The notes under the pieces were generated by a model, which saw nothing but the letters and a program-made list of their open reading frames with translations, was not told the DNA's origin and searched no databases. Positions 25,901 through 37,900 of a stretch of 64,000 bases of DNA are shown here, piece after piece. Numbering within the stretch: the first letter of the stretch is position 1; each line of letters begins with the position of its first letter. The position numbers and the translations under genes were made by a program. The stretch is taken from assembly GCA_036417435.1 (NCBI GenBank), contig CM070902.1, positions 42,926,600-42,990,599 on the forward strand. The letters run 5' to 3'. This DNA comes from Inia geoffrensis. Taxonomy: Eukaryota > Chordata > Mammalia > Artiodactyla > Iniidae.

Positions 25901-28900
25901 CTTCCCCAGGCACACACCAGTTTTGCTTTCAGTGCTTTCAATGATTTCTGGTCTCCAAAGTCAATTACCACTCACCCATTCATGTTCACAGCTTTTGAAA
26001 ATGTTGATATGATTCTTCTATGATCTCTTCCCATTCCCTTTGTTCTAATGTGCTGTCATTTTAGTGGTTTCAGAAAGCAGCAGAGATGAGCACATGTGTT
26101 CAGTCCTCCGTGTTCAGCTGGAAGTCTCTGTAACCCCTAGTCCACTTACCTCCTTAGTGAAGCCTCCCTAACACTATAGTCAATAGTAGGTTACTTTGGT
26201 AAAGATGGTTAAAGAACCATATTTGTTTTTAATATGAGCACTTTTCTCATTTATTTTTGATTCAGTTTTTGTTTTTGTTTTTTTTTTCAGTGTATAGAAC
26301 TTTTCACATGATAGTGTGTCATGGGAGCAATGACCACTTCTGTTTTTGCTTTATTTTTAATCAGCATCTGTTTTAGTGCCAAGCAAATAGAAGGGGCTCA
26401 ATAAATTATTGGCTGAATGATTAAACATTTTTCCACAATAATTTTTTATCATTATTTGTTTAGAACTTTTAAAATTATTTACACACATGTAAAATAGTTT
26501 GTATAACCATTCCCCTATAGTTGGACATTTAGGTATTTCAATTTTTAAATAAAACTCAGTGAGCTCTTTCTAAGTCTATTTCCATAGAATAGACTTAATA
26601 CATTTGTTTTTGAGGCTCTAGATGTATATTGCAACTTATTTTTAAGTTTTATGCCAGTTTATACTGACACTGATGATGTTTGATTGCCCATTTGTTATTC
26701 TTAATATTATTTTTTTTAGTAAACCCTTTTACAGTTTAAAGTTTTGTGACCATTAGTGCAACTTGATTTTAACATTAATTGCATATATCAGTTAGTACCA
26801 GTTTTATTGAAGTAATTTTACAATAATACATTATCTTACCAGATTAATGACTTTGGTTTAGCCTTTTGTATTTTTTTGTCTTTCTTTGTGGTTCTACTTT
26901 ACTTGAAATAAACTTTTTGATATTCTATGTTCCTTGGTGTTTCTTAATATATTTTCTGGTATTAATTGGATAAAAGTTTAAAAAGTTATAAATAATTAGT
27001 AGGTGAAAAAATTATGATGAGATCCTGAATTAAGAGTTAGTTAACTTGATTAATTTTCCTGGAAACTAAAGTAGATTGATGGCTTTTATTAGATGTAGTT
27101 AAGGAATGATTCTGTTGCTTTCTTGGGATCTGGATCTAAGGGTATTTTCTACATTTGTATGATCTTATTCGTAGGCTTTTATGAGGCATGCATTGAGATT
27201 TGGGAGTGAGGTCAGGAATGACTGTCCTACCCATAGGATCTGAGCAGAGATTGGAGTTATTCAAGGTTGGTAATGACCACATTCTGAGTGGCTTTTACCA
27301 GGCTTCCTATGCACCATTTTTTTTTTTTTTCTGATTAGATTTCAAAGTAAAGGTGAAATGTAGATAATGAAAAAAATATGAGAAGAGTGTACCAAACCAG
27401 TGAGAGCAATGCTTTATTTAAAGCATATAAAAAGGAATTTTTCATATTAGAGTTTTTCATTTGAGGGTGTGTGTGTGTTTAATAAATGTATACAGTATAT
27501 AACATATCATTTATTGAGCACTTGTTATATGCCAAGCACTGTTCTGAGGACTCTACATGTATGTATTAACTTATTTAATTCTCACAACTAAGGGTAGATA
27601 TTTACCCTTAATTTACAGTTGGATGACTGTGGTGGCTTACTAACAATAATTGTCTAAGCTTCAGTGCTAGTAAGTGGTAGAATTTAATAGCTCTTGAGTT
27701 TGTGCTTTTAACCACCACACCATACTGCCTCTCTTACTAGTTGGTTTAATGTTCTAACTCAAACTCTTTTTGATTCTAATATGTGATTTAAATGTTTTTT
27801 TTTTTTTCCTATTAAAAGGAGTTGGCAGAATGTGTGGCATTGTTCTTCAACAATTTTCTCATCAATAATGAGGCATCATTAACTGAATGTTGGGGCTTTG
27901 GAGATCATTTTTTGGATGTATTCATTAAGCAAAAGAAAACAGTCGTGGAGAAGGGAAAAATTAATCTTAGCAAAGAGCAAAAAGCAAGACTTATCTTCTT
28001 CCCTCCCCTCCCCATATTTAAGGGGTTTAGAAATGAACTGATAAAAGCTTGTTCTGTGATTTTTCCATTCACTGAGACAATGTCCTTTCCATGCCCCACA
28101 TACAAACATATATTTAGGTACTGTGCTTTAGATTGAGCTTATGGTTCACATAACAGAATGAGCAATTTCATTCATCCATTTAATAAATATTTGAGTCTGT
28201 TATGTACTAAGCTCTGTTTTAGATGCTAGAGTAGGGAATAAAAAAGACAAAAAAAGACAAAGTCCTGCCCTTATGCATCTGTTTGAATGAAGGATAGAGA
28301 CAACAGGAATCAGTGCTATGAAGGAAGAAATATAGTGTCAAGGGAATAGAGAAAGAAAGAAGCTGCTGTTTTAGACAGGATGGTCTCTGATGGCGTCTCT
28401 TAAAGACCTAAGTGAAGTGAGAGGTACAAGCTTTTGTCATATCTAGGCAAGTGCATTTCAAACAGAAAGGAGAGGAAATAATACGGATCCTGAAATGGTA
28501 ATATGCCTGGTATGTTTACATAATAGCAGAAGCCAATGTGGTTAGAATGGTAGAGCACGAGGGGCCAGATATTTATTCTAAGTGTAGTAGGGTTTTAAGC
28601 AATAAAACAACATGAGCTGACTTAGGTTTTAAAAGGATCACACAGACTGCTGAATGGAGACTAGACAGGTTATTCTCGCAGCCTGAAGAGATGGGGATGG
28701 CTTGGGCCAGGGAGACAGTGAAGGAGCTGGTGAAGAGCAATCAGGTTGATCTGTATGTTGATAATAGAACAGTTGACAGATTTATACACAGATTAGACAG
28801 AGTGAGGAGTAAAGGTAACCCAAGGTTTTGGGATGAGCAAACTAATGGAAAAAAGTGTTATATACTGATCTGGGGAAATATGAAGTTGAGGTAGAGAGTT

Positions 28901-31900
28901 GCAGTTGCAGTCATCTGCTTGGAGATGACATGAAGTTTTTGTAGTAGATAATATCACATAGAGAGGCAGTGTAGAAAGAGAAGTCCAAGGAGTGAACACT
29001 GGGGCTTCAGCATTTAAAGGTTGAAAAGAGGAAGAGGATATAGCAAAGCAGACTTCAGGAGTGGCTGCTGATAGAGGAAAACCAAGAGAGTATGGTATCT
29101 GGGAAAGGAAATAAGATGATACTTCATCAAATGGATATCTTCTTGTTAACTAGAGGCTTTAAACTTGAGAATGCACAAACGTTAAGAGATGTTGAGGAAG
29201 TGATTGCTTCATTTTATCCTTTCCAATTCATATTTCTGTAACTTAAAAGAATGTTTAAATCCAAGGAAAAAGTGAAATAAGAAATGCTATAATTTTATCA
29301 CTATTTGGTAAGTTATTTTTTTTTGGTAGTAAGTAGTTTAGAGAAAGAACTCATATGTTGATATATATCAGTAAATGTATATATGTGAATAGTCTAATAT
29401 TGGCTTAACTTATTGCAGGTCTTTAAATACTGCTTTGTTAAAATTTTAGTAACTGGTAATTTGTCTTTACAGTTGGTAAGTTGTATGCAGTTGTCATATT
29501 TCTCAGTGGTTTTTGATGCTCTAATATGCATCTGAAATGGCTAACATGAATTGTCTTTATATATATATATTATGCATATTAAAATCATAATAGACTAATA
29601 AGACAATTTTTGAGACTGTAGGTCGTCTAGTCGTTCATTGACACCTAAGAATAAATATATATTTTTCAAAATTGTTTATTTTAAATTTTATAGTATTTTA
29701 ATGTAAAAGAAAAAGTGCCAAGAGGTAGTATATACCCATTACTTATAGATATGTTAAAACCAACATTAAATTATTATACTTCATCATATTTTCACAATAA
29801 TAAATAATAGCCCAGTTACCTAAAATTCAATTTGCCCAAACTCATTACTAGAGGACTTTATTTGTAAGGTTGGTTTCTTCTGGTACGACAGAAAACTCAT
29901 AAGCAGCTTAAACAGCATAGAAGTTTTTTTCTTTTACATAAACATAACACTCCTAGAAGCAGTACTGTGATTTTCATGGATCTAGGGTCGTTCTGTCTTG
30001 TTGTTCTGCTATCCTTCACACCCAACTTCTGCCTCATGATCTAAGATGGCTGATTCAGTTGAGCCGTTGCTTCTGCATTCCGACAAGCAGGAGAAAAGGT
30101 AAAAGAAAGGGGGAAGATGTTCCCTTTTAAGGATACCTTCCAGAAACTTCACTTACCAGTTTTGTTTTACATCCTGTTGGCCACATCTTAGACACATGGG
30201 CATACTTAACTACAAGAAAGGCTGGGAAATTTACTTCTTTACTCCGGGCAGCCCTGTGTCTGTCCATTTGGGTGTCCTAGTATCGACAGAAACAGGTGTT
30301 AGTCTACGACTACCGGTCTGTGCCACAGGCCCTTAGATAATAGGGAGAAATTGGTTTTATAGCAATGTGGCTTTTTTCTATTTTTCTTTTCTATATTAAA
30401 GTATAAGTTAGCTATTATGCTACATAATCATTCTGTGAATATTTTTAATGGATGAATTTACCCTACAACCAACCATGCATACTTTTCTCCAGGTTATTTT
30501 ATTAGCTAGGAAGTCATTATAAGATACTGACTAAGTATGGAGCTAATCTGCCGGATTCGAATTCTGCCAGTGCCACCTGCCAGTGGGGTAACCTTGGGCA
30601 AGCTATTTAACCTCTTATGGCAAAGTTTATCTTCAAGTGGGAAGATAATAGTACCTAACTCACAGGATTATTATGAGGGTTACATAATTGGTTTTAAAGA
30701 ACTTAGAAAAGCTCCTGGCACATCATAAGCCCTCCAGTGTTAGTTATTACTACCAATTGGCAGGTTCTTAATTAAAGTAATTTTAATACTATCCCATGTA
30801 AAATACAGCCGTGAAAGCTGACTTGTAAAGATGTATTAGTATTTCACTGTAGTAGAGGAAAATTACTTGGGTAATTTTAAAACAGTCTAAATTTGCTTAT
30901 TTCATTTTGGAATATTTCATTAGTTATATTGAGAGATTTTCTTCTTTGGAGAATTGTATTTTAGAACATATTTACAGATGTATATCCATTTGCAAATAGA
31001 TATCTGTCTTTTGAACTTTCCATATAAGGTGTGCCTTTTAAGTCCATTCAGAGACCAGAATTCAAAAAACTATTAGTAATGAAAGTATCTTGTTACCTGT
31101 GTCTTGGGACAAATAAAGTGAACAGTGAACCTTTTAGAAGATAATTATGTGGTAACTTAAAATTGAGTGTATTTTGAAGTGAAACTAGTCTTAAGGCTTT
31201 GCTTAATTTACTTTTCTTGGAAGTCTTACTTGAATCCCTGGGCTTGGTTAAGTACTCCTTTGTGGTTTTTTTTATATAGCATACTGTACATAACTCTTCA
31301 CACTTGGCAGAGTTTATTGAAATTGCATATTTGTGTCTGCCTCTCCTACCACATCATAAGCAGAGACTGTATCTCACTCGTATGTGTATCCTCAGCATCC
31401 TGCACTATCAGTATACAAGACTTAATGAACTTGTTACACTGATCAGAGCAATACAGGTTGCCACTTTTGTAGGGATTTTGATTTTCAATCTCAAGTAAGA
31501 AATAACAGTGATTTTTTTCATGGCTTTAAGTTCTGTAAATTTGGTCAGGTGCAACAAGATGTTTAGAAATAGCATATTTCCAAAATAAACTATGATCCTT
31601 CAGACAAAGTACATGCTGTTGAAATCCAGTTTAAGAAAGCTCTGCTTCCTAATTCTTTCTGTCTTGTGCCTTTTGTGCATATTCTGCTATTTCTTACTCC
31701 ATACTAAAGTATCACAACAATAAGCTTTTTTAGAGTATGACAGCTTTATTTAAGAGGTCATTTAGTTAACTAATGCCATGCTGCATGAAACTTAGGAGTA
31801 AATGAGAGGTGGTAAATTGTCCTTTGAAGGAAAGAAACATTTACTTTATGTTGAGTCTGAAAACAAAATGTGTAGTTAAATTAGAGCTCAGATGAAGTGT

Positions 31901-31913
31901 GTGTGTATGTATA

Positions 31914-31971
<58 letters not shown>

Positions 31972-34900
31972 CATACATAACTACCTATTTGAATGTCAAA
32001 ATTAGCTTATCTTTGCCACTTGGCTCTTGCACTGGAGATAATCAAATTCTTTAGCTTCATAATTAAAAGCCAATAGAAAATATCTGTTTTGCATGGGATA
32101 TTTTGGAAAGGATGCTTAGTGTATAAAGTACTTGCTGAAGTGGTAAGGGTAGATGCAGTTAACCTCTACTCCTTACTAATCATGTCAAATCCATTCAGGT
32201 ATTTATTGGTTCCCCCCCTCTGGTGTCAGTGCATTACACACTATCATATTGTCTTTTTAAAGGGCTGTGCTAAAGGTTGCTGAAATGCAATCTCACAGAT
32301 ATTTAATTTTTAGAAGTTTTCTAAGTGGATTTTAATGTACCTTTCTAATAGACTATCAGAGATTCAGGCATTAGAGGAAAATCCTTTATTTTAATGGACT
32401 ACAAACAATGATCATTCTCACTATTGGCATTTAATCAAATAAGTGTTATGATGTAAAACTGCTGGATAAACCACAGTTTATACCTTTTTTCTCTTCCACA
32501 GCAGTATGTAGGGCTACTGTCCCTTCCGCATTTTAGTAAATGCAAAACTTCTAATGAAGGATGACTCAAAAGAAGTACTATGCTCTTCAGCTTTAATATT
32601 TTCATTTTTATATTTTTATGACATTTATAAACTTTGAACAAGTTAAATTTCCAATATCATTTGTAATAAAGCATTTAAGATTTTTTGTTTTGTTTTGCGG
32701 TACATGGGCCTCTCACTGTAGTGGCCTCTTCCATTGTGGAGCACAGGCTCCGGACACGCAGGCTCAGTGGCCATGGCTCACGGGCCCAGCTGCTCCGTGG
32801 CATGTAGGATCTCCCTGGAACGGGGCACGAACCCATCTCCCTTGCATTGGCAGGCGGACTCTCAACCACTGCGCCACGGGGAAGCCCTAAGATGTTTTTA
32901 TTAAACTTCTTTTTTTAAATGAAACTGATAAAATCATACTGAATTCAATAGCAAGTTGTGATAAGTTTGGGGGGATTATTTTTTATTATGATATTTTTTT
33001 TTTTATTTAAGAATGTAAGTTTCTTTCCTTCAAATATCATTTTTGGGAAAAGAGATCTTTAGCAAAAATTACAAACAGATTTGAAAATATTTTTTTAAAA
33101 TTTCACACCCTATATTAAGTTTGAAAGACTAGGATACCTACATCATTGTCATATTAAAAAAAAAAACAAATAGGCTTTGTTGTATAAGCATTGCTCCCAA
33201 ATCACATTGTGCTCTTATATTCTAAGAACTAAAGTTAACTGTTTCTTTTTGTTTTCAATTTTCAAAGACAGTTTTAGTTAATACAATTTGAGCTAAACAT
33301 TAATTTTTTATTCCTTAAGAACTGTACTGTGCTCAATAAATTTCTCCTCCTTACTCCCCTTCCATTTTTTTGCTTTTCAAACAGTTCCATAATCTTCAAA
33401 CTTCCCTTTCCTGTCTTTTTAAAGGTCGATTGAGCTATCCACATCCAGGAACTGACAATCTGTTGATGTTAAATGGTAAGTTTTATAACAACATTTTATG
33501 TTTCCAATTGATTTATATAAATAAACATGAATGAATACATGTTTCTCTAAACCTGCCCCATGTACACAAGTTAATCATTTTATAAGTATTCAGTATAAAA
33601 ATAAAGCTACAACTCTTCCTGTACAGAAAGCAGAATTAGTAGTTTGAGTGTATTCTCACTGGCAAAGCAGTCATTAAAGTGTATTTGTGACAGTATGATT
33701 TAATTCAATGACCATGACTTTGGAGACAGTCCTGAGTTTGAATATCGGCTTTCCAGTTTATTGTATTAACTTGGTCAAGTAACTTCCGTGAGCCTTAGTT
33801 TCCCATCTGTGAAATGGGAGTAACGGTCTAAAGGTTCATTATGAAAATTAAATCAGATAATATTTGCAAAGTGCATAGAGCTTGTTACTTATTATAGTAC
33901 TTGTGTTTATGTTCACCTAAGGAATATACTAGTGATTCTATAATTATGGGAGTCACACCATAATTTATTCTAGCTAGAAAGTTTACACAGTGAATTTTAT
34001 TCTGGTGGAAAAGAATAAATAAACTTTTATTAAAGTTGTTTTCTTTCTCTGGGGCAAACATTGCATTCAGAGTCACAGTACCTAGCACATCCATGACTGT
34101 GGAGTAGACATGCAGGGTTAAAATATCCTTCACAAAGGTATTTTTAAATCAGAGGGCGGGTCTGAGGAGAGGGAAGTAGGATGAAGATGGAATGGTAAAG
34201 ATAGCATAGGACTTCCTTTAAAATACATAATTAATTACTAGAATGGCTTGGCTCTTCTTTTTCAGCTAAAGCTTTGTTGAAAAAACATGGCAATGAAATT
34301 GAAAAACAAAGGCTGAAAAAACAGCTAGTGTAAAGCTAGACCATGTGAACTCTAGTGTTAAGTAAAAACTAATATTAAGTAAAGATGAAAAGGTAGGAAT
34401 AAAGTCTAGGCTACCTAGGAGATTGTCAGGGTAGATAGGATTTTGGAATGAGAGAAAAATTGAAGACGCAAAGCGTTAAGTGAGGTGCTAAATTGATTCA
34501 TTCAACATTTGACCCTTTATTGAGTCACCCACCACATGCCAGCCTAGTCTAAGCACAGGATTAACTATTAGTAAGGATCTTCAAAGATGGTTAGAGGTAG
34601 AATTGTCAAGGTATTAACAATGGGGCCAGACTGCACTCTAGGCTGAGGCCATGTTCAGGCTAGACCTTACAGCGGTCTAGTAGTCCACATTTATGAAGTT
34701 AGGGAATTTTGGTGTTTCCATAGACTTTGACCAGAAAGGCACTAGAAATTACATTCCAGGACTTCTTTTTTCTACCATGGAATTAAAAAAAATATCATTT
34801 AAGTAGCTGGTCTCTGAACTCTAAATCTGTGACTAAAAATTAGACTGTTGAAATTGAGTTTACAAAACAGAAAGTAGATCATAATCTTTATTACTCTCCG

Positions 34901-37900
34901 GGCTTGATTTATAAAATAATGATAGCTTTAGGTAACAATAAATTTTTAATATATTGATCCTGAGTTCCTTAAATTCTTTTCTTTTGGAACAGTCTATGTG
35001 GTAAATAAAGATCATTCACATTTCTATTTTAACTTCGAAAAAAAGCAATTTAGTTGAAAAATTTGAATTTGCATATGTTTCACGTATTCTGTTAAAATCC
35101 ATCTGAAGGAAAGTACTGTATGAGATAATTTGTTAGATCATTCACAGATGTTCTTAGACTGCTGAATACATAGTTAAACTAGGATGATTCAGAAGTATAT
35201 CGTAATCACAGTAGAATGTGTTGGTTCTGTGTGAGCAGAGCTTAGTAGCCACACTATTTTTACAGCTTATACTTTTTGGTTGCACTAATTGTTAAATTAA
35301 TTGACTTTATCAGTTGTCTAAAGCCTTTATAAATAACCTAGATGTTAGGTTGAAAGTGTTTCATAACATAGTAGACAAAAGCATATTTTATTAAATATAT
35401 ATTTTCGAAGTCATATTTTCAAAATGACTTTGAAAGAGTAAAAATCATGTCCTGTGAATAGATGAAGAAATTGGATCTGTTTGGAGAATATAAAATTAAG
35501 GCAGGCAAGAGTTGCATCTGTGGACAAACCTGATTTTTCATTATGTGAGCATTTTTCACAGAATGCCATTTTAGGGCTATAGTACATACTCAGTACAGTA
35601 AACCATCCTGGAAATTCTGAACTTCTTCTGGCAAGGGACTAGGGGAGAAAAATTATAATGAAACTAGGACATCAAAGTGTTTTCGGCCAGTAGAAACAAT
35701 TTGATCCAAAGAGAAAAAAAAAAAACACTCACTTGGGATCATTGGTTAAGAGGGAAAGCAAGAGCAGAAAATTGGGTATATTTATAGGGTAAGAAAGTAT
35801 TTGAATATTAAGGATTTAGATAATTTTTGTAGACATCAAGGTTATTGAAGAAAGAAGTGAGAATTAAGTGATGTTAATACCAAACCTCTGCCTATACTAA
35901 ATTATTAAATATTATTGACTGATTAAAGAAATTATAGCATCTCGGCACATAGACCTGCTTTTTAAATTGTTGCTCTTTTTAGTTTGTTACAGATTTCACT
36001 CACTATTAGGCAATTGATTAAGTAAGTTGTATTACTTAACCAACAAGCATAGCTAATATTACAGACTTTGAAAATCAATATTGGTAATAAATTATACATC
36101 AGTATTTCTTTTGTGTGGTGGTTTAGCAGTAGTTGATAGTGGTTAGCATCACAGACTCTGGAGCCAGGCTATCTGGGTTTACACCCAAGTTTGCTATTTC
36201 TAGCTGTGTGACCTTGGGCAGCTTCCCTTTGACTTAAGAGTCCTCATGTGTAAAACAGAGGCAACATGCTGCCTGCCTCAGGGGGATCGTGTGAGAAGTG
36301 AGTGAATTCATTCATGTACAGTATTTAGAACAGTTACTGAAAGTCAAAGTTTGTTGTGGCAATGGGTGATGAACAGTGACAAAAATGACTTTGAAAGAGT
36401 AAAATTCATGTCCTGTGAATAGATGGAGTTGGATCTGTTTGTAGAATATAAAATTAAGAGAAGACAAAACTGATATTTTCAACTGAAGAATGTTATGTAT
36501 AGTAGACAAAGAAGGCTTGTTTTATGTTTTTTCAAAAAGCCAAACTAGAACCATTTGGAAGAAGCTATTTAGGGACAAAATTTGAGTCAATAAAAGTAAA
36601 ATGACTTCTCAAGCAGTGTTTTCTAAAGTGTGGTACACTTGCCCCTTGTGGTACCTAAGATGATTTTTGATGGTGCACAAATACACATTAAAATAAACAC
36701 ATGACTATTACAGCTTAAGAACGTTCCTTAGAAAATACAGAACTGGCAGAAATCTGTGATGTTACAGTGATGCTAGGCTTGATTGAGTCCATTAAAAAAT
36801 AATGCATAAATATGAGTATAGTTGTTATGAAGATAAGGCAAACATTGTAAAGATTTTGTGATTCCACCTTTCTAATTAATTAGCATTATGGCTAAACATG
36901 TCAATATTCCTATAAGGGATAAACAGGGACTGGAATAAAGGTCAAGAAGTTGGTCAAAATAGGTAAATCTGTGAACTACCCAGGCACATCCTTTAACTCT
37001 GAGCCACTGTTTACTCAGATATAGAAAAAGTTATAATCCCACACCTGTATGTCTCATGAAATTTTTATATTAGATTTTTTTTAATTTTAACAATAAAAAA
37101 TGCCATAGAAATGTAACTGTAAATAGGCTCCTACTTCTGAACAGACCATGTTCCTCAATTCAATTAGAAATCCAGCTGAATTGACTAGTGGACACTGCCA
37201 CTATTGAATAATTCAGATTTTGTAGAAGAGTCCAAATGTAACATCCAGAAGTACTTTAGGGAAGTCACATTATATAGGAATGGGTAGATTGTCTAAAACC
37301 CAAAGGTTTTACTCTCTGATGTTAGAATGACTGCTTTAATGTTTCTAAGTGTATAAATCTTATCCTTTTAATTATCAGTAGTAAAAAACAAAATACAAAA
37401 TTTTGAAAAACACCGTTTTCCATAGAACTAAAGAGCAATACAAAATTATGTATTTGAGTATTTGTTTCTATTACTATAGGAATTACTGTACTCCCTTCAC
37501 ATGTCTCCCAAGGAGAATAGCTTACATTTTTATTAGTACATATGATTTTTCAAAAGGAGAACAGATAGAGCAGAAGTATGGGGGAAGGGGTGGCATTAGC
37601 AAGCTGGTTTGAAATTCAAATTTGTCGTGATTAGCCACATACAGCCATGTTTGTAATCAAGAGCTTGCTCTACTTTGGGAGGAAGTTATGTGTATCTTTT
37701 AATTAAGAAAAGTTACTCAGTAATGAAATTGTTTTAAGTGTATTAAGTTATGAAAATAGGAAACTTGAATCAGTTCTTTTTTTATGCTGATGGAAGTAAA
37801 GTAGATAGCAGCAGATTTATTTTGGATCTTGAAAAGGATTATGATTTGGGACGCATATTTCTCTCCCTGGTTTTGGCTTTTTTAGAGCAAAAAATAAGAA

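Larger units (their letters stand above)
17550..33424 (+). other. CPEB2: CPEB2 intron 4
   Basis: 15.9 kb, the largest intron. It holds two LTR-like segments (18245-18410 and 19975-20515), an MER5-like remnant (22372-22479), a TTCC-rich stretch (about 24970-25010), an L2 3' end (26140-26425), MIRs (27505-27732, 30530-30755), copies of an ancient repeat, a GT/TA microsatellite and one young SINE (32681-32887). An open frame of 104 codons at 27822-28136 has no recognisable homology. Confidence 0.9.

Noticed and set aside
27822..28136. 104-codon open frame in intron 4
   Set aside because: No recognisable motif, AT-rich codon use and no neighbouring signals; likely chance.
36600..36720. Possible transposon terminus (CAGTGTTTTCTAAAGTGTGG)
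   Set aside because: Only one end resembles an hAT terminus; no matching inverted end or target duplication was found.
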